Below, one piece after another: positions 23,255-36,084 of a DNA stretch of 64,000 bases. A program made the translations under genes and the position numbers. This stretch comes from Mesocentrotus franciscanus (taxonomy: Eukaryota > Echinodermata > Echinoidea > Camarodonta > Strongylocentrotidae): positions 26,373,828 through 26,437,827 of the forward strand of contig CP137686.1 in the NCBI GenBank assembly GCA_037976565.1. Reading direction: 5' to 3'. The first letter of the stretch is position 1; every line of letters begins with the position of its first letter. The notes under the pieces are model-generated. The model had not been told where the DNA came from. It saw only the letters and a program-made list of their open reading frames with translations, and ran no database searches.

Positions 23255-25077
23255 CACAAGTCATTGTGCAAAGTTAGTTATTGACAATACATGTATGAAC
23301 ATTCAATAGAAGAATTTTACTAGGATCAGTCTTGAAATTTGCACTCTCAACTATTTTAACTACTGACAAAAAAAATTCAACTCAGACAGTAATGAATTCA
23401 TTAGAGAGCATGTCCTACAATTCCATTATTTTTTAAATTACCAGTATTCTTATAGCCAAGTAGTCATTTTTCTTTAAAATTTGGAATTCAGCTCCCCCTT
23501 AATTCTTTATATAGGCTTAAAAAATGTTGTCTACTGATCAGATTGAACAAGATTATAGGTTAGGGCTCATATGCGTAGAATCCTTTTCTTCCAACCCCCA
23601 TTAGCAGAGAACTTTGAAGTAACAATGAAGTTTTGATTGTTTTACAGCAGTTAATGCATAAGTTAATAGAAGTAATATGATATGAAATACTGCACTGAAA
23701 TCATTATACTTGGCTATTATACGATTGGCAATGAAATTGTGGTGTTGAAAATGATGTATTTTCAACACATAATGAATGAGAATATAGAAGTGAAGCAGTC
23801 TGGATGTATTTGATCCTATATATGTTAGAGTTTAAAAACAACTACTGTTAACGCTGATATTTTAGCGTGATTAATTTTTCGCGCTGAGCGACCCCAAAAC
23901 ATATTCGCTGGTTCTTAAATTCGGGTTGCACGCAATTCAGCCCGTTCAGAACACACATAAGTAGTCATGCTTATATTTTCGCGAGTTCTAAAATTCGCGC
24001 TTGCCGATCTTAGCGCGAAATCCGCGAAAATTGATGTACCGCGAATATTTCCGCGTTTACAGTATGTAGTGAAATATTTTTATTTTATTCTGTTTATAAC
24101 TTGCCCTACCCTTCAAATGTTCGCAATGAGAAACAAAATACCTTGAAATTTGCCACATAGGGTAACTCAGTACAAATATGAATATGAATTTAGTTTTCAT
24201 AACTCGAGCAGTCTTGAATAGTCGTCTAATTATTCATTGAAGTGATCTGGCTTTGTATGTATTATTATAGGTATATATTAGTATATTTCAATTTTGATGT
24301 GCACAGCCCAAAGATGTTGGATGTGCCGACTCTGGGCTGAAATGGATGAAAGCACGGAGATAGGGGGAAAAAATTCCGCAAAGTTATCACCAAAAAACAC
24401 AAAAACGTGAGATCAGCTAATAGTTATATGCACTACATGTAGACGCACAATAGTGATTGTGTATTCAATTCATGCTTCAGCATCAATTGACCTGCTGTCA
24501 ATATACTACTAAACTAAATGAGTTCCCAAATTCAACCCCGGACCACAACACTAAACCTAACCCCAAACCCAATTGTAACATGTTATTTTTTAACGAAAGC
24601 CCAGAGCAATTTTTTGAGGAACACGTATCAGGGCATCAGGTTTTACCATTTCAGAATCTGACCTAAATGCTATCCTAGTAGATAATTCACTTCTATAAGG
24701 TCCCAGTATATACAGCCTGGTGTTGCCTCCACAAAGTTTGTGATCATTTTTGAAAATATTGCAGTTTATTTCAATACCATACAATTCATGATAATTGTGG
24801 TTGTTGTCTTTTTTCCCTCCCTTCCTTGTTCTGTGGTTTATTACTGGTTTAAGTTTGATATACATACGGGCAAAAATTCATGAGAGGTTTAAAATAACCC
24901 ATCGTCTTTAAAACCATTAGTTAAATCTCCTCAGTGGAATAAAAATACGGGTAAATACATTAGAGGCTATATTTTAGATCAGCGTAGTTTTGCCCACTCG
25001 TAGGATATGAGGACATGCATGTACATGTATATGCTTATATGGAGGCTAAACTATGGGTTAAGAAAAATCTGTCTTTA
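23255..25077. other. UVRAG 3' flank, AT-rich, with a MITE
   Basis: No further gene is seen. The sequence after the UVRAG stop should hold the 3' untranslated region; several weak AATAAA-like words occur much further down, so I do not fix a polyadenylation site. Confidence 0.5.
23845..24062. mobile_element. TA-flanked MITE with CTGTAAACGC-type ends
   Basis: Begins CTGTTAACGCTGATATTTTA and ends ATTTCCGCGTTTACAG, with TA on both sides (23843-23844, 24063-24064). CpG-rich core with repeated CGCGAAAAT words. Confidence 0.65.
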
Positions 25078-25340
25078 ATAGACCTGTTTTCGTAATGTAA
25101 TCAAAATTAATGCATATAAGTCTTTGTTAAGAGCCTCGTTAAAAATAAATGTATGTATTTCAGTAGTCCGAATTTGAATTGCATACATTAGGTGTAACAC
25201 AAATTAATGTGCCGGTATGCAATTCTCATTTTGACTATTGAATACAATTATTCATAACAGGTGAATGAAATAATTTGTAACATGACACTCGCCAAAGATT
25301 TATGCATTAGATTTGATTACATTACGAAAATTGTCTATTC
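25078..25340. mobile_element. Foldback MITE, copy 1
   Basis: The left arm starts AATAGACCTGTTTTCGTAAT and the right arm ends ATTACGAAAATTGTCTATT, giving a near palindrome. Internal ATTTCAGTAGTCCGAATTTG pairs with the CATTTTGACTATTGAATAC region. Same family as 26928-27214. Confidence 0.75.
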
Positions 25341-25341
25341 A

Positions 25342-25620
25342 GGGGGTGTTTCACAAAGACTAAGATCGACTTTAAGTTGGACTTAAGTATAGACGGCCGT
25401 TCATGCCATTGTTTGCTCTCATCATTTACTGGCATTGGTCTCTCAAGGGACGTAGAAATCATGGTAAAAAATCTACAAAACTTACATGTTTTGATAATTC
25501 ATTATTGAAGGAAAAAATATTGTCTAAAGATCATAATGGTGAGAGCAAACAATGGCACCAACGGCCTGTTATACTTAAGTCCAACTTAAAGTCGATCTTA
25601 GTCTTTGTGAAACACCCCCC
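25342..25620. mobile_element. Foldback MITE with ~90-bp inverted ends
   Basis: The arms are about 25342-25435 and 25530-25620. They share GGGGTGTTTCACAAAGACTA, GATCGACTTTAAGTTGGACT and TTGTTTGCTCTC(A). It abuts the neighbouring foldback element. Confidence 0.85.
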
Positions 25621-26927
25621 GGGCCTGTTAAGTGAAGTATGCATGTGAAAACTTAAAGTATGATACAGTAATCTTTTCCTGAAATTTCCTGTGAAATGAT
25701 ATTGTATTGTGAGATAGAGAAATAAGCGACTGAATAAACAGCTTATTAAAATGAGTGAACATGCTGCAGTGATCTGAATCATTTTGAAGAAAAAAAATTA
25801 TAAAAAGAACATTCCAGTTTGATGAGTTTAAAGAATAATATCATGCAATTTGTTGATTGGTTTTAATATGAAAACTCTGTTGATTGGGCACTTTAATGCA
25901 CAAAATATTTTTATATCAGTTAGATATATTTTAATAAGCTGCTACATCTTACCGGTAAACCCCCGCACATTATATGACCGCTCTGCGATCTGATTTTGGA
26001 AAAATTTGTGATAGCATTCGACATGAATATTCAAAGAGGTACAATCTTAATAGTCAGGGTTTGGAATACTTCAGTGAATAAAAAGATAATGATGTTGGGA
26101 GACTGCAAATTTTCTTGAAGGAGCAAAACTCATATCGGATCAGAATCGTCATGACGTCATTTCAGTTGTGTGATCGTCTATGTTTTGAAGACCATTTGAA
26201 TTTGCTACAACCAGGTATTCATTGTTAGTATTCATATCATTCAGAATCTCAGTCAGGAAAGTGATATATCTATTAACAATTTTTGTATCAAATTCAATTT
26301 CGATTTCTCAGAAAATATGATTGCAGAAAGATCATATAGTGTGCAATGGGTTTTTTTAACTTGGCATTCTCAAAGAGAATGATAATTATGATAATTGACT
26401 GAACGTTTTTGTATAGCACATAACACAAAGGCATAATTGCATGTCTCTATGAGCTTTACAGAACAGAATACAGTAGGAGTGGAAATAGTGCACTGGGTTC
26501 ATAAATGTGAGAACTTACAAGATGCTAAATAGATGTGTTTTCAAATTACTCCTGAACTTTTTGTATATTTCTAAATTTCTAAGGTATTCCAGCAAGTTAT
26601 AGAAAAATAAACACCATGTAGGGAGAAAATGTTCTTGAGTCTTGACTTATAATCTAGATGTATGAATGTTGATAGTCAACTACTTTCACATTGTTTATAA
26701 TTGCACACACTGTATAATGGAGGTAAAGTACAATAATCTAGAAAGAAAAAGTGATGGAATTAGTTTTCTCAGAAGTACAGGAACCCTAGCATGCAAATAG
26801 TGGTCTTTTCTTGTTATCAAACCTCATTTGATAGTTTACCCTTTCTGTAAGATACAATAATTCTTTACCCATGCTTTTTCCACGGATCAAAAAGATGTCT
26901 ATATATGTATGGCATATATGCCTGTGG

Positions 26928-27214
26928 AATAGGCCATTTTTGTAATGTAACCAAATTGATACATAATCGACTCAATACAAATTATTTCATTCACCCGTTA
27001 CAAATAAATGTATCTCAATAATCAGAATGCGAATTGCTTACATATGTTGTTGCTAGGAAGGACAAAAATTATGTCTTGTCCGACCTAGCAACATGTAATA
27101 TATGCAATTTGCATTTCAACTATTGAAATACAATTATTCGTATCATGTGAATGAAGTCATTCATATCGAGGCACTTATGTATAAATTTTGTTAAATTACG
27201 ACATTGGCCTATTG
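26928..27214. mobile_element. Foldback MITE, copy 2
   Basis: Ends AATAGGCC...GGCCTATT. Arms contain GTAATGTAACCAAATT and AATTTTGTTAAATTAC. A small central hairpin (TTGCTAGG...CCTAGCAA around 27050-27092) is absent from the copy at 25078 and may be a nested insertion. Confidence 0.7.
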
Positions 27215-27483
27215 GCCAGGTACAAATCTATGCTTTTATTGTTGAATGGAAATAGTACATGTACTTTTCTAAATGATAAGTTCTCTTATTTAGAGGAAGA
27301 TATTGTGATACTGTTCATATTTCAGAGTTTATATTTCAAAATATCTGTATAATATTGCAAGAATAGTATGTACCATTTTATGGATTAAATGTATTGGACA
27401 CACATGTTGTATTTTGATTTATATTACTGAATTAAATCAGACTTACACATATTCCTATTCTCATAGTATTTCATCAGTATAAT

Positions 27484-27508
27484 GTGTGGGTGTGTGTGTG
27501 TGTGTTTG
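27484..27508. repeat. (GT)n microsatellite
   Basis: A run of TG dinucleotides, then T-rich sequence. Confidence 0.9.
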
Positions 27509-28033
27509 TTTTTTTTCTGAAAAGGAACAAGCAGTGGTTAGTGAAAATGAAACATCGGTTTTGAAGCTCATGTACAGTTTTGATAGCAAAAAGGAAATTG
27601 GAAAGAATTGGTTTATTATTGTCTCTTGTTGTTCTCATTTTATTAAATATACATCATTTGGTATTCTATTCATGATTTTGTGTGAGTTGTAGTGTAAATA
27701 CCTACGAGGAATGCTAGATTAACGACTATACATTTCCTACACTAGGACCCTTCCAAGGTGATGGCTACCAGCACATTAATCCCAGCACTACGCTTGAAGA
27801 GAGAGTGTGTGTTGACTGCACTATACACACAGGTTAGTATTGCTAGTATAGACTGTTGAGCACCGAGTATCAAAGTGATCTGAAGAGATTTTTGAGGGCA
27901 TATCAAAACTGTACATGACCTTTAAAGAGTTTAATGAAATCGAATAAAGTATACAGAGAAAGTGGAATTGGTACGACACTGATTAGAATTTATTTGAGAG
28001 ATCACAAACAAATGAAAAAGAAGCTTGATTTTC

Positions 28034-29276
28034 TTAAAGGCCAGGTTCATTGATTTTGAAATCGACTGAATTTGGTATCATTGTAATCAGAACATTACAC
28101 TGAGTAAAACTATCACATTTGTGTAACTTGTAAATTCGTGCGAAAATTATAAAAGTTGATTAAACTTGACGAAATATCACCCCACTCGAGACCCGAAAAC
28201 ATCGTAAGTCAGGTGATTTTTGAGTGACGTAGCACAATGAACAATTAATACAATGGGCCGCTCAGCTGATCGGTGCGCGATGCAGTTTGCGTGCAATTCA
28301 CATGTATTGCATTGACTCTTGAGGACCGTACCCATTCTTACCCAACGTTGTTTACCTTCATCAAAGTCACCCTGAAAATATCGATATGGACGAAAACATA
28401 CTTGATTTGAGTTTTGAGGAGATAGAAGAAGGAAGTACCTCGGACAACGACAACGACAATGGAGATTTGGGAGATCTAGACCTAGAAGAAGATCTGGAAG
28501 ATTTTGCGAAGTCGATGGACAAGCACAAGCTGTCGGGGCAGCCGCAGTCGCTGCGTATCTACATGAGCCCGCATATCACAGCCAGGCCAGCCGGCCCGGC
28601 GCTTGATCGAGCTAGCTGTGAATCGCGAACCGGACTGATCTAAGTCTTCTCTCGACTTCCACTTTCCCCATTTATCTATCAAAAATCTAAACTAATCGGC
28701 CTAATCAGACATTTTCGTAATGAATATTTGGACAATTATATGTAAACTTGTCGCATATTTTGCCCCAGAAGAGTCGTTAGTTCAGCATGCAAAATGTCTT
28801 AGGCACTCCCAGATCCGACACATACACGCTGAGCTGCCCTCAGAATATGTGATTATTTTCCGATTTTTATGGTCAAATGTGACGGTAAATAACATAAAAA
28901 TCGAATACACATTTGTAGAAAGTATTATTTATTCAGTGTATCTCATTCAAAGTGCCTAAAATAAAGGAAATATCACAACTGGCGGTAAATATACAAACAA
29001 CGTTAACCCATATCTAAAAATTGCAATGGGTATCCAACATTGTCCCGAATGTGTGATTGCAGGTTGTTCATAATGTGACGTCATTTTATCGCATGTAAAT
29101 AACGCCGTCATTTCACTTTGTGAGTGGGTTTTGGAAAGGGTATCAAAATTGCAATTAATTTATTCCTCACAATAGTGAGGGCTTTAAAAGTACTTTAGTC
29201 ATTTTGTTAATGTTCTCAGCAATCTGTAGAGGTGTGATTTGCCTTTTTTCCAAATTTCAATGAACCTGGCCTTTAA
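28034..29276. mobile_element. 1.24-kb TTAA-flanked element
   Basis: TTAA at 28034-28037 and 29273-29276 borders a perfect 16-base inverted repeat, AAGGCCAGGTTCATTG, with weaker pairing inward. TTAA target sites are typical of piggyBac- and Kolobok-type transposons. It carries one ORF of interest (28386-28643) and otherwise non-coding sequence, so it is probably an internally deleted derivative of a larger element. Confidence 0.8.
28386..28643 (+). CDS. Acidic ORF inside the TTAA element; possible 5' part of a transposase
   Basis: 85 codons beginning MDENILDLSFEEIEEGS, followed by an Asp/Asn/Glu-rich stretch and KSMDKHKLSG. No catalytic domain is present. Some piggyBac-type transposases start with such an acidic region, so it may be the retained N-terminus of the parent transposase. 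This is an inference from position and composition only; a chance ORF is possible. Confidence 0.3.
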   Translation: MDENILDLSFEEIEEGSTSDNDNDNGDLGDLDLEEDLEDFAKSMDKHKLSGQPQSLRIYMSPHITARPAGPALDRASCESRTGLI

Positions 29277-29374
29277 CAATATAATTGGTTACTGCAAAAT
29301 GTCACAAAATCCATCAATCCAATTCTTCAGTGGACAGGTGCGGTTCTTTCACTGTCTCTAATTTGGCTATCAGT

Positions 29375-29958
29375 CTATACTTCGTCCTTCCCATAGCATT
29401 CTTCATTTCTCTTTCTTCTTTGGAAAGACTACCGTCTCCAAATCTTAACAAGTCCTTCATACCATCCGTAACATTTTTTAATCCAACTTGTTTTATCTTC
29501 TTTAGTGAAAGACTGCAGCCTCCACACTTAAACATTTCCTACGAGGCCAACAGCAAAGAGACCCCTATTTGAAGTATCGGATCATTCTATCCATGCCACA
29601 TTGAATCTTATTTTTCATCTTCATCAGAGGAAAACTGCAGCCTCCGAACCTTGACTGGTCACTCCGAGGGTGACAACAAGCATGGTTCATGCCATCTTAA
29701 AGCATTTTTCATCTTCTTCAGTGTACGACTGTGATCTCAAAATCTTGACGAAACCTTCAGAGGCTTGACAGCAAACACTGATATCCTACTGTCCACAGTT
29801 GAATATCAGCTCCTCCTTCATGCTATCTGTAGCATTGAACTTGATCAGCCTCTTCAGACTGAGGCCCCAAACTCTGAATACTCCTGATGACAACAGCAGG
29901 TACAACACCACCCAGTCTTAAGCCATCGGGTCGAACTTCATGCCACCTGTGCCATTTT
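29375..29958 (-). pseudogene. WDR83: Five or more decayed copies of the WDR83 last exon
   Basis: The word complementary to the end of the true exon (CTTCTTCAG, 29976) recurs near 29413, 29497, 29619, 29713 and 29849. Steps are about 84-136 bases. On the minus strand the copy at 29713 reads ASEGFVKILRSQSYTEEDEK, very like the true ASEGLVKVWWPQSYTEEDEQ. The copy at 29619 reads EPCLLSPSE-stop-PVKVRRL. The others are more diverged. Each unit also includes a stretch like CATGCCATCTGTAACATTTT from the 3' untranslated region. They follow the real stop, so they may be transcribed as 3' untranslated sequence. Confidence 0.8.
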
Positions 29959-32900
29959 TCATCCAATTTGTTCATCTTCTTCAGTATATGACTGTGGCCA
30001 CCAAACCTTGACGAGACCTTCAGAGGCTGAGAGCAGGCACGGCTCCTCTGGATGGAAGGAGAGAGAGGGGATCGCATTCTTCCCGGCCTTCTCAATTGTT
30101 GATGTCATTGAACCCTAGAAAAGAGAACAAAATACAAATAGTATTGTCAAGCTGCTAAGCTAAAGCTAATACAATTCTGGTAGCAAATGGGTAATTCGAA
30201 GAAAACATTGGATAGGTCTTCACATTGTTCAACTTCCATCAAAAGATACATTTGTTTGCTTAATGTTCTAAAGCATATGGGGATCATATAGGCTCAAATT
30301 CATAAAGGTGGATTGAGTAAAACCTAGTTTGACCCAAGTCCACTGATTCATGGAGTGCCTAGTTTCAAGCTCTTTGTTCTGTAAAGACTACTGTTCTTCT
30401 CTATCAAAAACAAATAAATTAAATGAATAGTAGTCATGAAATGAAAATGGGAAATTGATTTTATATTGATTTTTTTTTAAAATGGTTTATTTGACTAAAT
30501 GAAGATGTTGACACACTGTGCTCTATAAATCATTGGACTATTAAACTGCACACTTAAACCTGGACTTAAGTTAGTACATTATTACGAATACTGACTATAG
30601 TCATTACAACTACATGTATGTTTCAAATTCAAAGGACATAGTCCTTACCTCCACCAGGTCCCAAAAGCAAATCCTGCCATCTTCCGAGCCGCTGACGACA
30701 TGGGTGTCAGTCTCGTTCATACAGCACTCAATGCGATAGTCTATGTTGACATGGCCCTGGTATTCCCCTAGAAGCTCTCCATTGTCCTTGTCCAGGAGTC
30801 GAAGAGTGGAGTCTTGGGAAGAGACTAACATGCACTGGCCATCTTTGGTGAAGCACACACATGTCACTGGCTCTGCAAATTAATTATAACAATAATAATA
30901 GTTATGTACGATACTTAGCAATTAATATGATTCTGTATATTAACCATTTCCCTAGTCATTGAATTCAACTGCTAATCAGTGCAGTGTGCACCCTCTTTTC
31001 ATTACTAGAGAGCATTTACATCCTACTGGATACCCACTTATATCTTGGTGGAGAGAATCGAGGTAGAAAAGATGACTTGCTTGAGGACATACAAGTGCCA
31101 TGGTAGGGATCGAACCTAGGACCTTCACATCTTCAATCAAGTTTTTTAATCACATCACAACAACACAGGTTCTCATTGGTGTATAATTGAAATAATACAT
31201 TTATTTAAATCTAAATTGTAGGCTGTAGAAATAAAGGATCCTTTGCAAAATCCCAGACTTTAATCATCACATTGCTCCACTTACTTGAAATACAATCAGA
31301 ATGCATCTTGCCATTCCTGAGGTCATATCGCCTGACCTTTCCATCCACGGAGCCAGTCAGGATCTCGTGATCGGTGACTTGGATTGACGTGATGCTGTCC
31401 TGCGCTTCCTCTAGTGTCTGAACGGGGTCAAACTTGCGTGATCGGCAGTCCCAGGATTTCACAGTTGCATCGATGGAGCCTGGGTTTCATTCGGACAAGA
31501 ATTTTAACATCATGAGAAGGAAATTTGAACACATACAAAAAAGATTTTGGGTGATCCAGCATTTGTTATTGCATCATTTTCTCTTGGCCTGAATTAATCA
31601 ATGACATGATCGTATCATCCTGAGCTTATTTGGGGCTTAGATAATGTACTTGATATTCAACACCAATATTCAGTTAAGTCAAGCTAGCACACTAAAGCCA
31701 ATTATTTTGAAAGTCTGACAATGTAAGTGGTTCTCATAAGGGTAAAATACATGTACAAGAAAATATATGCAAAATAATGTTTTCAATACATATATTTGGA
31801 GGTATCTGAAGCTGAGAAAACAACAAAACCAATGTATGTGAAGTCACATTAATTAAGTATTTTGGCTGAAGTCGGCTTGCTGAAGAACAAATTTAGATGT
31901 GGTCAGAATACTTCTTGAACTATTTTAGCAATGCAAAGTCCAAAGGAGAATGATGATCTGTCCAAGAATTTAACTGCATACTAGCCCTGTGGACCCTCTC
32001 TCTCTCTCCATACTTTGGTGATCATGCAGATGCACAACTCTCTAGTCTTCTCCATCAGTTCTACCCCGTGGCAATTCACTCACTTATCTTAAAGCCATTT
32101 CTTCAGGCTATCCATTCAAAGTACCCTTCTTCCTCACCTCCTCTCTTCCCCTTGATCTATCCTGAACTTACCTGAGAAAATAATGGTAGATTCCTCATTG
32201 AAGCACACACAGTTGACCCTGCCAGCATGACCTCTGTATTTGCGCATCATCTTCCCGCTGGCTACGTCCCACAGGACAACTGTCTTGTCTCCTCCACATG
32301 AACAGAGATGCCCATTGTCAATGGAGGCCCGAGCGTCCAGCACTTCATAGCCATGGCCAGAGTAGGTCTGTTGAGTGAAGGAGCAAGAGGGAAGGAGAGG
32401 GAGAGAAAGAGAGAAAGATAGACAGATATGCGGGAGTTGGGAGAAGAAGAGAAAGAGTAAGCAAGTATGAGAAAGAGAGAGAGAGAGAGAGGGAGATGGG
32501 GGAGGGAGGGGTGAGAGAGATAGATAGAACGACGATTTGTCATAACAAAATGGGATAAAAAATTTGCAAATGAAACTGAAAGAAATGGTAACACTAGGTC
32601 TATATATTCAACCCCAAAACATCATATTTGTGTGCGGCTTCTTTAATTGTGATAAAAACTTGTAATCACCACCATTTATCTACAGATTTGTGTTTCTGGA
32701 TTTTACATGGGGGTACTTTTATCTTGGGTATTTCATATGGATGCATTCAATTTTATTTTGAAACTGCAGATTACAAATGTCAAAATGTCAAAATGTTGAT
32801 TTTACACAAAGAGTAGCTTTATACCCTGATCTTTCCTCACATTTTTAAAATACCAATACTTAATCTGCACATGCAGTGACAGTATCATTTAACATTAACA

Positions 32901-34489
32901 CAGCGCTATTTACCGGTAAGTAATATTGACTGCCTTCAGGGCAATACAACATATATTGCCCGAACTGAAGGTGAGGGCGATATATGACAAGTCGTATTGC
33001 CCTGAATTAGGCAATCAATATTACTATTATTAACCACATCAGACATCTAGAGCAAACAAGAAACTTTAAATAACTTATACAGTCAAACCTGCTTTAGTGA
33101 CCACCTGTCTACAAAGACCACCTGCCTACAAAGACCACATTATTTGTTTCCCTTGAAAATGGTTTCTCATTGAAACATGTACTTAAGGAACCTGTCTACA
33201 AAGACCACCTGCCTATAAAGACCACTTTTTTGTTTCCCTTGGGCGGTCGCTATAGACAGGTTTGACTGTACTCTTAAATTATGTAAAATACAGTACACTA
33301 CACTGCACAGGGTTTCCTAGCATGAACAGTTGCAAAAACATCGTCAAATCAGCACTGTGCATCCAGTGCTTGACAAAATTTTCGATACACTGCAAACAGT
33401 GTACTCTGGGTGTGATTATAACCACACAATAGAGTGCGCGCAAAGTGCGCAGGTTCTCATACGCGTAATAGATGCGTAATGAAAATTACAAAATATCCGG
33501 ATGTTGGCTCTACATTATTGCCCGCTAGTTTAACACGCTTTTTGCCATTGACTTTTCTGATCGGGCAATAATATTTGTTCATTGGTTGACCGTGTATTAT
33601 TATTGATCGGCAAATTACACACAAAATCCCATTGACTTTGCTGAGCGGTCAATATTTTGTTCACCCATAGTTTTGTTGGCTTATCAATTAAACTTCGAGG
33701 GCAATAACATTTGAAAATTGCCCTGCTCAGATGTCTGATACGGTTAATAATACCTTTTGTTACTCACACTAACTCTCAACTGATTAAAGGTACTGTCCCA
33801 TTTGCTGGCCCCAAAAATGAAAAGGTTAAATTCCAACAGCATTTAAAAGACAATACTAATTTAGAACTTCCCTAAAAAAAAGGGGGCTTGAAAATGTCTT
33901 TAAGTGGGAAAATAACGACTATTAGTTGTTGAATCGACTTAGGAGCTATAGAGCCAGTAAGTAATAGTCTGATTTTTCAGACCATTGTACAGAATGGTCG
34001 TACGTTTTATGCTGCGCAAAGATTCAATCAGTTTAATTTTGGCCATTACAAGAAGTGGGTTATTGATGTAGACAAATGCTCATGTACCCTTTACAGCTCA
34101 TTTTATGTATGTTAATACCAAATATGAAAAAAGCCAGTCAGTCACTCAATAGTGTCTGACAGTGAAGTCTAGCAAGTAAACAGGTTTCCTTGCATAATTT
34201 GAATATTAGGACACTGCTAACGTTTAAATTTCACAGATAGACCATACATGACATATTCATAATTCCTGCAAAGTTCTACAGAATTTGATGCTGGCTGCAA
34301 AAGGGACATAGTATCTTTAAAACAGCTCACCTTTAACAGTAGTCCTCTCTTTGGGTTCCAAAGCTTTAGGGACTTGTCACTGCCACATGACATGCAGTAG
34401 TTTCCATCTACATTGAACCGCACTGCCCGCACTGCTCCTTGCTTGCAGTCCAAGATCTTCACAAGTTTAGTTGGCAAAGACTCTGACAT
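29959..34489 (-). CDS. WDR83: WDR83 (MORG1), WD repeat protein (5 coding exons)
   Basis: Coding exons in transcript order are 34489-34331, 32367-32172, 31479-31285, 30872-30649 and 30114-29959. All junctions are GT-AG and phases agree, giving 309 aa (human 315). The ATG lies nine bases inside an exon with an acceptor at 34499-34501, so at least one non-coding 5' exon lies further right. The protein is a WD40 propeller with clear family sequences: DCKQGAVRAVRFNVDGNYC, SDKSLKLWNP, GGDKTVVLWDVASGK, YRGHAGRVNCVCFNEES, SVDGKVRRYDLRNGK, STLRLLDKDNGELLGEY, SEDGRICFWDLVE and, in the last exon, FHPEEPCLLSASEGLVKVWW. By family knowledge it scaffolds ERK-pathway components and is found in spliceosomal C complexes. 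It is tail-to-tail with UVRAG, about 6.7 kb away. Confidence 0.95.
32380..32522. repeat. GA-rich low-complexity tract
   Basis: AGAGAGA/GGGAG-rich sequence in a WDR83 intron, next to the exon acceptor at 32367, where it supplies a pyrimidine-rich tract on the minus strand. Confidence 0.85.
33080..33268. mobile_element. CAGTCAAACCTG MITE, TA target (copy 2)
   Basis: Ends CAGTCAAACC...GGTTTGACTG with TA on both sides. Nearly identical to 18962-19134 in the same orientation. It lies in a WDR83 intron. Confidence 0.85.
33784..34320. mobile_element. TTAA-type element, copy 1 (537 bp)
   Basis: TTAA at both ends and inverted repeats AAAGGTACTGTCCCATTTGC / CTGCAAAAGGGACATAGTAT. It is about 95% alike to 58245-58788. 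Its right end is 10 bases from the 5' splice site of the first WDR83 coding exon. Confidence 0.9.
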
Positions 34490-34594
34490 ATCTAAATACT
34501 GCAAATAGAAAGACGCAGAAAGATTGCATGTACTACCAAAAAGAGCATATTTTTATTTACAAAAGTAAACCTTTCATCTGTTCTTTGGAAGACA

Positions 34595-35138
34595 TTAAAG
34601 GGAAAGTTGAGTTCTTGTTTAAGACCGCAAATGCCTTCAAAGTGCATGGTTATTGCTCTTATTATTTATGACATTTCTAGTGCTCATTTAGGACCTAAAA
34701 TTGCTATAAAGATAATTTTAGACCCCAAAATGTGTGGAATTTATCCAATACGATCATACCAATTCAGCTCCACTTAAAAAAAAAATATGGTGACCGTTAA
34801 TTAATAATAACAATACACAGGCTCGGCTGGATGTGCGTATTATAACCAACACGAAAAAGCCAACAAAAAGGCAACATCGGCATTGGCTGGAATGAAACGT
34901 ATAGGCGCTATCTCATTTTTTCAACGGTTCAAATTATCTAATATTTGTGGTAGCACACAAATATTAGAAATGGTTATATTTATGGATATTTCAGCCGTCT
35001 CTGAACCGATTTTGATCAAACAAAGATGATTTTGTCATTTAAATTGTATGTTCTTTCAAATTTGACACTCAGTTTGTCATCTCACAAAAAAATATTTTGT
35101 GTAGCGCCCTCTGCAACAGAACTCAATTATCCCTTTAA
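34595..35138. mobile_element. TTAA-type element (544 bp), second family
   Basis: TTAA at 34595-34598 and 35135-35138, with inverted ends AAAGGGAAAGTTGAGTTCT and AGAACTCAATTATCCCTTT. An isolated end of the same type lies at about 48893-48925. It lies upstream of the first WDR83 coding exon. Confidence 0.8.
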
Positions 35139-35222
35139 ATAAGGAAATGTCAAAAATTAAAGATTTAACTGCAACACCACAAATTTCCAAGTGTTAATAT
35201 TGAACAAGTTCCGTTTTCTTCT

Positions 35223-35707
35223 TTATTTCCTTTGAGTGTGGAAAGACTTACAGTATCTATTTTGTTTACCGGTAAGTTTAGCTTTAAATTTTTCCAGGGA
35301 TGGGCTATTGACATGTGAAGAAGGAAGGTTGTTCCAGTCCCGAACAGAGTTTACGAAGAAGGAGTCCTGGAATACCCTGGCCCTATGCCTGATCTGGAGA
35401 TATTTCTGGTCATTCCTTCTAGTAGCTCTTGGGTTACGTTGAATAAATTTATCCAAATGGATATCGACTACCGGTAGGCCATTCTTCATCTTATATAACA
35501 TGGAAAGTCTTTGATTCCTCCTTCGTGTCTGAAGGGATTTTCAGCAAAGATGGTTCAGGGCCTTGGTAACAGTGCCCTCTTCCTTCAGGTAGTTATTAGT
35601 ACAGAATCTTGCTGCTTGTAGCTGCACTCTTTCCAGGGACTTAATGTTTGTCTTCGCAGATGGATCCCAAGCTGCTGCTACATACTCAAGCTGCTGCATA
35701 GAATTCT
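35223..35707 (-). pseudogene. CR1/L2-like LINE, 3' end of reverse transcriptase ORF
   Basis: The minus-strand frame reads MQQLEYVAAAWDPSAKTNI, then LERVQLQAARFCTNNY, then an in-frame TGA at about 35553, then SLQTRRRNQRLSMLYKMKNG and VNSVRDWNNLPSSHVNSPSL. This is the order at the C-terminus of CR1/L2/Rex-type reverse transcriptases (LEYA-x-W-P, LE-VQ-R-A-R, N-x-WN-LP). It is broken by the stop and truncated at its 5' side. Confidence 0.85.
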
Positions 35708-35859
35708 TCGCCTACGTACATGTAGGAGTCCTACTTCTTCTCCTCTTCATAGAATTCTTCTCGCATACCTTCTTTTCCTTTATTTTATTCTCATCCGGCC
35801 TCCTCCTTGTTTCTCATCCTTTATTTTCTCACCTTCATCTTCTCTTCCTCCTCCTCAAC

Positions 35860-36000
35860 ACATAGAACTTTAGCTTACATCTACTAATCTAGCGCATGCG
35901 CATTACGTTCATCCCATCTCAGCTCAGCCTCATTTTCCTAAATTGGCACCTACATAGGCCCTTCTGATTGGCTCTCGCTGGCTGCCATTTGCTCCCTGGG
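35860..36000 (+). repeat. Dispersed repeat, paired with 8380-8505
   Basis: AACTTTAGCTTACATCTACT, GCGCATGCGCATTACGTTCA and GGCTGCCATTTGC match the reverse complement of 8380-8505. Confidence 0.65.
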
Positions 36001-36084
36001 GGTGGGTGGAAGCTTTGATGTTTCATTGAATTATTAGAGAAAGAAGACGATTCGTTGTACCGTTCTTGTTTCTTACTAATCCTC

